Source: Candidatus Uabimicrobium amorphum
GTDB lineage: Bacteria; Planctomycetota; Uabimicrobiia; Uabimicrobiales; Uabimicrobiaceae
Length of the DNA stretch: 64,000 nt
Reading direction: 5' to 3'
NCBI RefSeq assembly: GCF_009002475.1
Contig: NZ_AP019860.1
Span: forward strand, 1,798,001-1,862,000
The notes under the pieces are model-generated. The model did not search any database. It was not told the origin of the DNA and worked only from the letters and a program-made list of their open reading frames with translations. Made by a program: the position numbers and the translations under genes. Of the stretch, positions 26,374-35,408 are shown piece after piece. The first letter of the stretch is position 1. Each line of letters opens with the position of its first letter.

Positions 26374-29300
26374 TTACTTTTGTCTATTTTTTAAGAACTG
26401 CTCGATGTTTTGTCTGTCAATAGGATGATTGTAATGGAAGAGTGGATATAGAAATGCGGCAATATCCAAGTCTTGACGCATTTTCTCAAATTGCAACGTT
26501 TTCTTAAACTGCTTAGCTCTCTGGATATAGGCGAGGGTTATTCCTCGTTCTTTTTGTAAGAAAAACTTTTGACTGTCTTTTTGTTGAATTGCCATTTCAT
26601 TCATGAGGCGTGTATAAATATATTCAAACCATATGTTGCGCAATATTTTGTGTTGTGGATGTCGAAAATGTGCCATACAATTTTTTTTATGGAACGCCAT
26701 CATCAAATTTATATACTCAACTAAAAACAAGCCATGATTTCGCCATACACTTTTCTTTGTTTGTGTTCTGTCAAAAAATTCTTGCGCGCGTTTCAAAATT
26801 TTTAAGTCCTGAGCTTCTTGCTTCTTTTTCGATGAGCTGTGATGAACTCGCTCGACCTCATAAACCGCCCGATAAAAAAGACGATTTTGTGAATCTTCTC
26901 GGCGTATAAATCGTACCGCTTTTTTCCAATTTTTATCTTCAATATAGAAATAAGGACTCCGTTGCTTTCTTAATTTAGGCTGTGCCTCTTCCAATATGGA
27001 AATCAATTCATCTACTTGATTAATGACAACAGACAATCGACTATTTAGCACTCCTGACATACGCTGGTGAATAGTTTTAATACGTCGTAAATTCCAATAA
27101 AAAACAACCGATTCCTTAAGACGTAACTTTCCCACACTACGTGTATATATTTGTTGCGTTTTGGCGGTTAACTTTCCTAAGTTTATGCTAACAAATCCAC
27201 TCAATGTTCTTAATGATGGCGCAGTACCAGACTTTAAAACGTAACCCTCAGGCCACTCGGGAAAAAACTCAATTAACGAATCTATTTTATCATAGTAACG
27301 CTTATTCACAATAGAGCAATACAAAGATCTTTTAATGATTTCAGAGTTTTCAGAACTGGTATATTGACGTATGATATCGTTCGAAGTTTCCACGCTTGGC
27401 TTCGTTAAAATTTCCACAGGGCAAAAATTGGGATACGATGGCATTTTTTGCAAAATTTCTTGTTGCTGTGTTGCGTTTTTGTTGATCATTAACAGCATGT
27501 ACAAAGGGAAATGTCTTTTACGCATGATGCGTTTTTTGGCTATTTTTTCCAAATTTTCATAGCGTTTTTCATAGCTTATATTTAGTTGCTGGGCGTAGTA
27601 TAGGACTTCACATATCTCTTTGAAAACTTCATTTTTCATATGCTTACGTACAGCGGTCCAATTAACTTTGGAAGGCTGTTTGCGCAAAATCTGTGCGATC
27701 ATGTATTGCAGGTAGAGTTCTTTCTCCTTTTCAGAGCCACGCCATTTTTTCCATTTGTTGTATGCCTCTTCTTGGTGTAAAGAGATGGCGATCGCTGGAT
27801 CTTTGATGGACTCGTAGAAATCGCCATGTTGCCCCACAAAAATGTCACTATACCAAGTGCCTAAAAGAACTTCGCCACTAAGAGCAAAAGTACGAACGCT
27901 GAGATATAGACCAAACCCATGATAGTCTTTCGCTAAAACTTGTGCCGTTGTTGCCAGAGCATTTTCATAATCACCATTACACAAATACATAACAAGTTTA
28001 TAAAATGGCTCATCACTCTTTACAGCGCACTTTTCCTCGGAGCGGTACATATTTTCAAAAGATTGCAGAGCCTTCCGATATTCATGACCTTTTGCGAACG
28101 CAAGCAAATCTTCTATCGCAGAATCTCGATATGTATGTTTTTCCTCCGCATCTTTAGAAGTGGTGGTGTTGGTATTTGTATTGGTATTTGCATCGGTGAC
28201 TTTTTTATTTTCCTGTGGTCCCTGATCTAGAACGACATAGTAGAAAACTGCCCATAGCAATGCGGCAAAGACAGCAACAAAAAAAATAGAATACATTAAA
28301 TCTTGTTGTTGTTTGCTTTTTCTTGCCAGCGCTTTTTGTTTGGCAATCCGTTGTGTCGATGTAATGTTTGCTGGCAATCGTTTATTGTGGACTCTTGCAC
28401 TCGATACTTTTTGTGTACCTGCGGCTTTTTGAACTTTGGGGGTCTTTGTCCCACGTCTCGCACTAGCCTTTCTACGACGTATACCTTTGTCTCCCCCATA
28501 TTTTTGGCGCAGATTTTCTAATTTTTCACGTTCTTGATTGCTCAACGCCTGAACAGGTTCCCAGGTGTGTCCATGAACACCGGAAGCCAGCATGCGTAGC
28601 ATATTGTATTTTTCGAGTATTTTTTCAAATTGCTCTGCGAAACTGTGGATGTCAATTCTTTGTTCAGGGTCTTTAATAAGACCTTGGGCCAAACTATCGC
28701 TAATCATGAGATAAATTTGTTGTTCTTCGTTATTTGTGGTGTGAACCACTTCGTGAAGAGGAGGTAAGGTTTCATTGGCGATTGCATTGAGTGTTGCCAA
28801 AAGATTTTTACGCTCAAAGGGAGATTGTTCTGACCACGAAAAAAATTGATATAGTGTTATGGCACAAGAAAACACATCTGTATTGTCATATATTTCCGAC
28901 TTTATTTGCTCGGGACTCATGTAAGAAGGTGTTCCCACAACAGTTCCCGCTTTTGTAACCCTGGTGTTCTCTTCTCCTGGAGTTTCTAATTTTTTTCCTG
29001 TTCCCAAGTCAAGAATTTTTACCAAACGGTGCACAGAGTCCAACATGATATTCGGTGGTTTAATGTCACGGTGCACAATACCTAGAGCATTGATGACTTC
29101 GAGAGATCTCGTTAACTGGATGGCTACAACTAAACGATCATAAAAAGACAAGGAACGTTTATATTTTACAATAAGCTCCTCTAGAGTACATCCCTTTACG
29201 TACTCCGTTATCATAAAAAAACTGTCTTGTTCCATGAAATGATCATAGGCACATAGTATATTTGGGTGGCGAATTTCAGATAATAGGGCATACTCTCTTT

Positions 29301-29454
29301 GTAAGCGCAACAGCACCATTTCTTTGTCGTCTTTTAAAGTTATTTTTTTTACCGCAACTGGTTTTTGTGAAGTGATGTCTTTCGCAAGAAATACTTCGCT
29401 AGAAGCCCCACTTCCCAGCTTTTGTATAATTTCGTATCTACCGTTTATCAACAT
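26374..29454 (-). CDS. Transmembrane Ser/Thr kinase with helical-repeat tail (1026 aa)
   Basis: The kinase domain (1-285) contains G-S-G-A-S-S in the glycine loop, Lys36, H-R-D-I-K-P-P-N with Asp130 and DLG at 149-151. The residue before the catalytic Asn is Pro rather than Glu or Asp. A very basic linker (about 325-385) precedes one membrane segment at 387-408. It is followed by an Asn/Thr run and a 600-residue helical tail outside the cytoplasm. The shared DLG and the tail layout mark it as a paralogue of the following 981-residue kinase. It begins 9 nt after the upstream kinase stop, without an independent promoter in the gap. Its residues suggest it is catalytically active; ligand and targets are unknown. 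Confidence 0.9.
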   Translation of the reverse strand: MLINGRYEIIQKLGSGASSEVFLAKDITSQKPVAVKKITLKDDKEMVLLRLQREYALLSEIRHPNILCAYDHFMEQDSFFMITEYVKGCTLEELIVKYKRSLSFYDRLVVAIQLTRSLEVINALGIVHRDIKPPNIMLDSVHRLVKILDLGTGKKLETPGEENTRVTKAGTVVGTPSYMSPEQIKSEIYDNTDVFSCAITLYQFFSWSEQSPFERKNLLATLNAIANETLPPLHEVVHTTNNEEQQIYLMISDSLAQGLIKDPEQRIDIHSFAEQFEKILEKYNMLRMLASGVHGHTWEPVQALSNQEREKLENLRQKYGGDKGIRRRKASARRGTKTPKVQKAAGTQKVSSARVHNKRLPANITSTQRIAKQKALARKSKQQQDLMYSIFFVAVFAALLWAVFYYVVLDQGPQENKKVTDANTNTNTNTTTSKDAEEKHTYRDSAIEDLLAFAKGHEYRKALQSFENMYRSEEKCAVKSDEPFYKLVMYLCNGDYENALATTAQVLAKDYHGFGLYLSVRTFALSGEVLLGTWYSDIFVGQHGDFYESIKDPAIAISLHQEEAYNKWKKWRGSEKEKELYLQYMIAQILRKQPSKVNWTAVRKHMKNEVFKEICEVLYYAQQLNISYEKRYENLEKIAKKRIMRKRHFPLYMLLMINKNATQQQEILQKMPSYPNFCPVEILTKPSVETSNDIIRQYTSSENSEIIKRSLYCSIVNKRYYDKIDSLIEFFPEWPEGYVLKSGTAPSLRTLSGFVSINLGKLTAKTQQIYTRSVGKLRLKESVVFYWNLRRIKTIHQRMSGVLNSRLSVVINQVDELISILEEAQPKLRKQRSPYFYIEDKNWKKAVRFIRREDSQNRLFYRAVYEVERVHHSSSKKKQEAQDLKILKRAQEFFDRTQTKKSVWRNHGLFLVEYINLMMAFHKKNCMAHFRHPQHKILRNIWFEYIYTRLMNEMAIQQKDSQKFFLQKERGITLAYIQRAKQFKKTLQFEKMRQDLDIAAFLYPLFHYNHPIDRQNIEQFLKNRQK

Positions 29455-29463
29455 GTTCTGCGC

Positions 29464-32400
29464 CTATTTAAAAATAAAGATATGTCCTTTGGTGGATGCT
29501 ACAAACAAATAACCATTGCGAATTGTAGGCGATGCGCTAAGCATAGCTTTTGCTCTATTATTTTCGGGAACCGAAATAAATGTTTTTTTCAAATTGTTCA
29601 CATCTAAAACATAGATTCGCCCCTCGTCACTAGTACAGTAAACGATACCACTTTTTGTTGCGATAGGAGAGCTATAAATTCGGTGTTTTGTACGCAGAAA
29701 ACGTATCTTTTTACCCGAAAGAACATTTATGATATGTAAGCCACTGTAACTACCGCAAAATAGCGTGTCATTTATAACGGTAGGCGCAGCAAAAATAATT
29801 GGGCTTTTTCCTTTGTACGTCCACTCTATGATACCTGTTGTTGCTTGAATGGCAGAAATAACTCCTGCACTATTGGCAAAATAAACGCGATCTCCAACGA
29901 CAGTTGGTGGAGAGGTGATTTTGTCCGAGGTTTTATGACTCCATATGTTTCGTCCAAACTCGCAGTCAACAGCATGGAGAAAAGAAGCGTAATCCCCCAC
30001 ATAGATAGTGCCCTTATCAAATGCGGGAGAGGAGGCGATAGGACCTTTTGCACTGTATGACCAAATCAACTCACCACTAAAGCGGTTTAGACAGTATAAT
30101 TTTCCATCACCGCTTCCAAAATAACAATGGTGTTCATTGATGATGGCAGATGATCTGATAACCCCTTGGGTTTTAAACTCCCAAATGGTGCTACCCGTAT
30201 TTTTATTTAAGGCGTAAAATTTTCCATTTTCACTTCCGAAATACAAAAATTTACCGGCAATTGTAGGAGAGCGATAGATATTTCGTTTTCCCTTTAATTT
30301 TTCTTTTATCTTAAACGTCCAGAGTTGCTGGTTTTTGATGTAATCATACGCATATACACTTCCCACATCTGTTGCGAGGTATAGCTTACCAGAATCTTCG
30401 ATAGGGGCTGCCCATACACCTCCTGGTATTGCAAAGCTTCGATATAGCTTTGTAAATGACGTTTTCGATACATTTTCCATGATTCCTGTGCGCTGTAAAT
30501 TCTCGCGGAACATCACAGTTTTGACGTTTTCTTTTACAGGAGCTTTCAATGGTTTTAGTGAAAAGGATAAAATTTGCTCTTTTTGCAATTTCCCAATACT
30601 TATTTTAGATACAAGTTCATATTTACCGGGTGTTTCCACTAGTACCTTGACATTGGTCAACAGCTCATTTACCGTTTGCTGTTGTGTATAATTTGATTGA
30701 TATGATTCTAATTCTTTTCCGTAAAACTCAAGGTAAACTTGGTGCTGTTTTACTTGTTTTTCGGGTAGCCAACGTACCAGTAAATATATATTCTCTCCCA
30801 CAGAAAATGTACTTTGTTCATTTTTCTTGCTATTTACAAGGGAAAATGAAATATCTTGCTGTGTGAGATATTCTTCCTTACTTTGGAATACGGATATCAA
30901 TAAGAACACACATATCGCAAACAGAGATACGAATGCTGCGAGAAACTTTGTTCTTCGACTGCGAAGATTTTTCTTTACATTACGCGCTATTTTTGGCCAA
31001 AAAGAATTTTTAATGTTAACTTTATGTCCCCGAGAAAACGCCGTAAGGTCTTTCACCAAGTCATTTGCTGATTGATAGCGATCTTCTTTTTCTTTTTCAA
31101 TTGCTTTCAGACATATTTTTTCTAAATCTTTGGGAACCCTTTTTGCCACCTTGGAAGGTGGTGGGGGATTTTGATAGAGGATTTGATCAATCACTTCTGA
31201 AAAAGATGAGCCCGTAAAAGGTGTTCGATTTGTAATTAACTCGTAGAGAATTGCCCCCAGGGCGTAAGTATCACTGCGTTCATCCAATTCTTTGACCAAT
31301 CCATCGGCTTGTTCAGGAGGCATGTAGTGCACTGTACCAATAATCATACCACTTTTGGAAAGTTTGCTATCTTCATTGATAATTTTTGCCAATCCAAAGT
31401 CCATCACTTTGGGTTCTTTATTTTTGTCAATAATGATGTTTTCGGGTTTTAAATCGCGGTGTATAATCTTTTTACCATGGGCATGAGCAACCGCTTGTGT
31501 CACTTTAATCATCAGTTCCACAATTTGTCTGCGCGTTAAGCTACGTTCCTTGATAACTTGATCAAGAGTTTTCCCTTCGATAAAATCCATCGTAAAAAAT
31601 ATATTGCCTTCTTCATTACCAATGTCATGAACTGCGACAATATTAGGATGGTCAAATTTTGAGGATAAAAATGCTTCGCGAAGAAAACGCCCCATTCTCT
31701 CGGTTTCTCGTTCCTCTGTGGAAAGAAGAACTTTTAGGGCAAGGATTTTTTTTGTACTCGCATCGTAGACTTTGTAAACTTTCCCCATTCCGCCACGTCC
31801 AATTTCGCCAATGATGTCATAACGGCCAAATTTCTTCCCCGGTTTTATCGCCACGGCTTCCGCAGAGAACTCTGAATGTACTAACTCCACTTCGGACTCT
31901 TCAAGTTTGTTACTAGCTCCCGCAACTTGCGTCTCCGGAAGCATATCGTTGGGGAGAGGAAAAGGGTTGTCAAAAAGCCTGTCATGCTGAATCTGCGGGA
32001 GTTCAGCATCATTATCATATAAAGTAGATGGAACCTTAATCCCGGGTGAATTTCCTTCAAACAACGTTTGTGGGATATTTTTCGAAGAATTTGTACTAAG
32101 CGGTGAATTTCCCTCGAATAATGTCTGAGGAATATTGCTCGAAGAACTGTTTTTTACAGGTGCATTTCCTTCAAACAACGTTTGCGGTATATTCCCGGAA
32201 GACTCGTTCTTTACGGGTGCATTTCCTTCAAACAACGTTTGCGGTATATTCCCCGAAGATTCGTTCTTTACGGGTGCATTTCCTTCAAACAACGTTTGTG
32301 GTATATTTCCCGAAGATTCATTGGTAATGGGGGGTAATTTTCCCACAAGAGTGTTCGGAATTTCGTTTGAATTCGTAGAGAAGGTCTTAGGAATAGGGTT

Positions 32401-32769
32401 TGGTTCTTCGTCGTATACTGTGCTTGCAACAGCAGGCATATCATCGAAATTGATATTATCTATTGTCTGTACACGATCACTTCTGACATAGTATTCTTCA
32501 TCTTCCAGGACAGACTTTATTTCGTGATCGATATCATCACTGTCTGATGTTTCGGACATTTTCGCTTTTTTAATGATTTGGTGCTCAATAGTTGCTACTT
32601 GTGCTAAAGATAAAAACTTGTTTTGAACTAACCATTGTGCAAATGAAAGATTTCGTTGGTAGTAATTTTGTTTTTCGTATTGTTTCCACAAGCTTTGGAG
32701 GTGCGTTTGTTTTATAAAACCAAGCGCTGCTGTTACCCTTGCAAATTCTTTATCCTTTGCAGTAGCCAT
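29464..32769 (-). CDS. Ser/Thr kinase with T-x-x-E repeat array and PQQ-type beta-propeller
   Basis: This 1101-residue protein has four parts. Residues 1-70 form a helical domain resembling the GspE/PilB N-terminal region. Residues 112-252 hold five 19-residue repeats (I-P-Q-T-L-F-E-G-N core, 150-244) plus degenerate flanking ones. The kinase domain lies at about 315-585, with G-R-G-G-M-G at 324-329, Lys346, H-R-D-L-K-P-E-N with Asp439 and DFG at 457-459. A membrane segment at 609-628 is followed by an outer domain ending in a PQQ-like propeller (about 745-1101) with repeated W-x-F/Y-K and Y-F-G-S blocks. ATG 32769 is preferred over GTG 32781, with GGGA as a weak ribosome site. An extended -10 TGTTACAAT lies at 32794-32786. 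It is the first gene of the seven-gene unit. Confidence 0.92.
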   Translation of the reverse strand: MATAKDKEFARVTAALGFIKQTHLQSLWKQYEKQNYYQRNLSFAQWLVQNKFLSLAQVATIEHQIIKKAKMSETSDSDDIDHEIKSVLEDEEYYVRSDRVQTIDNINFDDMPAVASTVYDEEPNPIPKTFSTNSNEIPNTLVGKLPPITNESSGNIPQTLFEGNAPVKNESSGNIPQTLFEGNAPVKNESSGNIPQTLFEGNAPVKNSSSSNIPQTLFEGNSPLSTNSSKNIPQTLFEGNSPGIKVPSTLYDNDAELPQIQHDRLFDNPFPLPNDMLPETQVAGASNKLEESEVELVHSEFSAEAVAIKPGKKFGRYDIIGEIGRGGMGKVYKVYDASTKKILALKVLLSTEERETERMGRFLREAFLSSKFDHPNIVAVHDIGNEEGNIFFTMDFIEGKTLDQVIKERSLTRRQIVELMIKVTQAVAHAHGKKIIHRDLKPENIIIDKNKEPKVMDFGLAKIINEDSKLSKSGMIIGTVHYMPPEQADGLVKELDERSDTYALGAILYELITNRTPFTGSSFSEVIDQILYQNPPPPSKVAKRVPKDLEKICLKAIEKEKEDRYQSANDLVKDLTAFSRGHKVNIKNSFWPKIARNVKKNLRSRRTKFLAAFVSLFAICVFLLISVFQSKEEYLTQQDISFSLVNSKKNEQSTFSVGENIYLLVRWLPEKQVKQHQVYLEFYGKELESYQSNYTQQQTVNELLTNVKVLVETPGKYELVSKISIGKLQKEQILSFSLKPLKAPVKENVKTVMFRENLQRTGIMENVSKTSFTKLYRSFAIPGGVWAAPIEDSGKLYLATDVGSVYAYDYIKNQQLWTFKIKEKLKGKRNIYRSPTIAGKFLYFGSENGKFYALNKNTGSTIWEFKTQGVIRSSAIINEHHCYFGSGDGKLYCLNRFSGELIWSYSAKGPIASSPAFDKGTIYVGDYASFLHAVDCEFGRNIWSHKTSDKITSPPTVVGDRVYFANSAGVISAIQATTGIIEWTYKGKSPIIFAAPTVINDTLFCGSYSGLHIINVLSGKKIRFLRTKHRIYSSPIATKSGIVYCTSDEGRIYVLDVNNLKKTFISVPENNRAKAMLSASPTIRNGYLFVASTKGHIFIFK
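32038..32322 (-). repeat. Five 57-bp coding tandem repeats
   Basis: Five consecutive 57-bp units encode the 19-residue repeats of the kinase that starts at 32769. The first three are almost identical at DNA level; the last two are diverged. Copy number may vary between strains because the first three units can slip or recombine. Confidence 0.9.
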
Positions 32770-33176
32770 ATTTTTTCCCACATATATTGTAACAAAAGGC
32801 AGTTAAAAATGATTTTGCGAGGTCTTTGGTCTTCAAAACGGCGGATGTTTTTTGAAGTTACCAATTAAGAATTTGTCACTTAGATCGCAGGGGGGTCTCA
32901 ATACAAGAAATACAATGAACAAGTAACGTGTCAAACCCCAAAAAACTTCAGTTAAACAAATGACAACATTCTTAGAGTGTAAGAGTACAATCTTAGCAAA
33001 ATTTCCCGTTTTTGTAAATGGAAAACCGCGAAGCAAAAAAAATTATTGCACATTCCCAAAAAATTCTCATATACTTGTCAATATTTTTAGTAACTCATTT
33101 CCACACACGTGTTGCAAAGACAGGATTTACTGAGATTTATTTTCACCAAATTTATTTCGATAGGCTTGGAGGACAC
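32770..33176. other. Divergent intergenic region without a recognisable gene
   Basis: This 407-bp region separates the minus-strand kinase unit from the plus-strand beta-helix gene. Apart from a possible extended -10 for the kinase unit (32786-32794) I see no clear promoter pair, RNA fold or conserved short gene. A frame upstream of 33177 remains open to 33018 but has no ribosome site and reads as non-protein-like sequence. Confidence 0.5.
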
Positions 33177-34385
33177 ATGAAACGATTTTTATGGGTAATA
33201 GCATTCATCATCGTAGGGTGTAGCGAAAAAGTAACGATTTCTGTTCCCCCTGGAGCAGGAAAAGATTTACAAAAAGCCTTAATTACCGTTCAGCCTGGTA
33301 CAGAGGTTCAATTACAAGAGGGTGTGTATGAATTTTCCAAACGTTTAACACTTGATGTAGAAAATATAACAATTACAGGTCAAGGCCCGAAAAAAACTAT
33401 TTTATCCTTTAAAAAACAAAAAGTAGGTGCCGAAGGTTTTCTCGTCACCAAGGGCAAGTTTAAAATACGCAATTTGGCTATTGAGGATTCGGTTGGCGAT
33501 GCTCTAAAAATAAAAGGTGCCAAAGATATTCACATTGACTCCATTCGCGTAGAGTGGTTAGGAGAAGTTAAGGAAAGCAATGGTGCTTACGGATTGTATC
33601 CTGTAGAGTGTGAAAATATCGTTATTAAAAACTGTTTTGTACGGGGAGCATCTGATGCCGGTATTTACGTTGGTCAATCAAAAAATATTATTGTGACCAA
33701 CAATCACGTTGTCGAAAATGTCGCGGGTATCGAAATCGAAAACTCAACAAAAGCTGATGTTTACAAAAACAAAGTACACAACAACACCGGAGGCATTTTG
33801 GTCTTTGATTTGCCAAATTTGCCTGTGCAAGGAGGGAGTCGCGTACGTGTTTTTCATAACGATTTACAAAACAACAACCACAAAAACTTCGCAGCAAAAG
33901 GTACCGTAGTTGCAAATGTTTCGCCGGGAACAGGGGTAATGGTGATGGCCAACGATTACGTGGAGATTTTCGAGAATCAAATTCAAGGTCACAATACGGT
34001 AAGCATTGCCATCGTCAGTTACTTCGTTCTCAATAAAAAATGGAAAGATGAGGCTTACGACCCTTTCCCTCAAGCCATATTTGTCCACCACAACAAAATT
34101 TTCGGTGGCGGAACAAAGCCTTCCGGAACATTGGCAGAACTTATTGCACCACTTTTTTCAAGGATGCCCGATATTCTTTGGGATGGTATGGTAAACATCC
34201 AAAAGTATCCGAATGGTAAACTACCGCGAAGTATAGGAATCTTCATTGAAAACAATGGCCACGCCACTTTTGGAAATTTTAACTTGCGCGGGCTCCCAGA
34301 GGGCAAACCAAAAGTCAGCACAGATATAAAAGTACACCGCGGTAAAATGCCCGCTCTTCCTCCTGTTCGCGTGAAGGGATTCTGA
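33177..34385 (+). CDS. Lipoprotein with right-handed parallel beta-helix (TIGR03805-like)
   Basis: The 402-residue protein opens with a lipoprotein signal, M-K-R-F-L-W-V-I-A-F-I-I-V-G-C, lipidated at Cys15. It continues as a right-handed beta-helix of many short strands with N-N-x-V-x-x-N and I-x-I-x-N-S turns (about 90-300). The first helical turns follow a P-G-A-G-K-D-L-Q-K-A-L segment typical of such proteins. This architecture next to a two-heme lipoprotein matches the pair I know as TIGR03805 and TIGR03806 (SO2930/HNE_0200 type), whose joint role is not established. The start is ATG 33177 with GGAGG at 33168-33172; a longer frame to 33018 is rejected. The protein faces the periplasm or cell surface. 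Confidence 0.85.
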   Translation: MKRFLWVIAFIIVGCSEKVTISVPPGAGKDLQKALITVQPGTEVQLQEGVYEFSKRLTLDVENITITGQGPKKTILSFKKQKVGAEGFLVTKGKFKIRNLAIEDSVGDALKIKGAKDIHIDSIRVEWLGEVKESNGAYGLYPVECENIVIKNCFVRGASDAGIYVGQSKNIIVTNNHVVENVAGIEIENSTKADVYKNKVHNNTGGILVFDLPNLPVQGGSRVRVFHNDLQNNNHKNFAAKGTVVANVSPGTGVMVMANDYVEIFENQIQGHNTVSIAIVSYFVLNKKWKDEAYDPFPQAIFVHHNKIFGGGTKPSGTLAELIAPLFSRMPDILWDGMVNIQKYPNGKLPRSIGIFIENNGHATFGNFNLRGLPEGKPKVSTDIKVHRGKMPALPPVRVKGF

Positions 34386-34388
34386 TTG

Positions 34389-35408
34389 ATGTATCGTGTA
34401 TTTATTTTTATATTTTTGTTTGTACTTGGTTGTTCGCAGGAACCACACACAAAAGAGTTCTCTCCACACAACAAATTGTCCGACTATGGTTTCTTTATGG
34501 GAAAAATCCGTGAACAAATTCCCCAAAGTGGAGTAATACCCTACGAGCTAAATACACCGTTGTTTTCGGACTACACCAACAAAAAGCGTTTCATCTATTT
34601 GCCACCTAACTCTGCGATAGAATATCGTCCTAGCGATATTTTATCTTTTCCACAAGGAAGCATTCTTATCAAAACATTTTCGCTTGCGCACGATATGACA
34701 AACAACAAGCGCAGAGAAAAAATACTGGAAACGCGTCTACTGGTTAACACCAAACAAGGATGGAAAGCCTACCCTTATATTTGGAATAGTGCTCAAGATG
34801 AAGCATACTTAGAGCTAGTGGGAGATATTTTTGATGTTTCGTGGATCGACAAAAATGGACAACGTCGCACAAATAACTATGTTGTCCCTAATGTAAATGA
34901 TTGTAAGGGTTGCCACTTCAAAAACGATAAAATTCAGCCCATTGGTCCACAGGCGAAACATTTAAATACGTCCGGACAGCTACAACAATGGCAAAAAATG
35001 GGACATCTAAAAAAAGTCCCTGCTCAAGATATCCCGCAAATAGCCGTATGGAATGATGAAAATGCAGATATTAACGACAGAGCTCGTGCTTATCTCGATA
35101 TCAACTGTGCTCACTGCCATAACCTCCATGGACCAGCGAGTAATGCCGGGCTGGATTTACGCAGTGAAAATCTCGATCGTTCCTTATTGGGAATATATAA
35201 ATCTCCCGTTGCCGCCGGCCATGGCACCGGTGGACTCAGTTATGATATTTTTCCTGGTAAGCCACAGAAGTCCATTTTATTGTACCGTATGCAATCCACA
35301 GATCCTAAAATTGCTATGCCAGAGCTGGGGAGAGGTGTCGTTCACGAAGAAGGCGTTCTTCTCATTACGCAATGGATCGAAAACATGAAAGAGACCAAAG
35401 ATGAGTAA
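34389..35408 (+). CDS. Diheme c-type cytochrome lipoprotein (SO2930/HNE_0200 family)
   Basis: The 339-residue protein has a lipobox F-V-L-G-C with Cys15 and two heme-binding CxxCH sites: C-K-G-C-H at 172-176 and C-A-H-C-H at 240-244. The region between and before them (S-G-V-I-P-Y-E-L-N-T-P-L-F-S-D-Y) is characteristic of the family that accompanies the beta-helix lipoprotein. Electron transfer at the outer face of a membrane is likely; partner and donor are unknown. ATG 34389 lies three bases past the upstream stop, with AAGGG upstream; a TTG at 34386 is the alternative. The end overlaps the HEAT gene by 8 nt (ATGAGTAA). No cytochrome maturation genes are in the window. Confidence 0.88.
   Translation: MYRVFIFIFLFVLGCSQEPHTKEFSPHNKLSDYGFFMGKIREQIPQSGVIPYELNTPLFSDYTNKKRFIYLPPNSAIEYRPSDILSFPQGSILIKTFSLAHDMTNNKRREKILETRLLVNTKQGWKAYPYIWNSAQDEAYLELVGDIFDVSWIDKNGQRRTNNYVVPNVNDCKGCHFKNDKIQPIGPQAKHLNTSGQLQQWQKMGHLKKVPAQDIPQIAVWNDENADINDRARAYLDINCAHCHNLHGPASNAGLDLRSENLDRSLLGIYKSPVAAGHGTGGLSYDIFPGKPQKSILLYRMQSTDPKIAMPELGRGVVHEEGVLLITQWIENMKETKDE

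Noticed and set aside
32038..32322. Regularly spaced repeats as a possible CRISPR array
   Set aside because: The 57-bp units have no spacers and are in frame with the kinase; they encode the 19-residue repeat.
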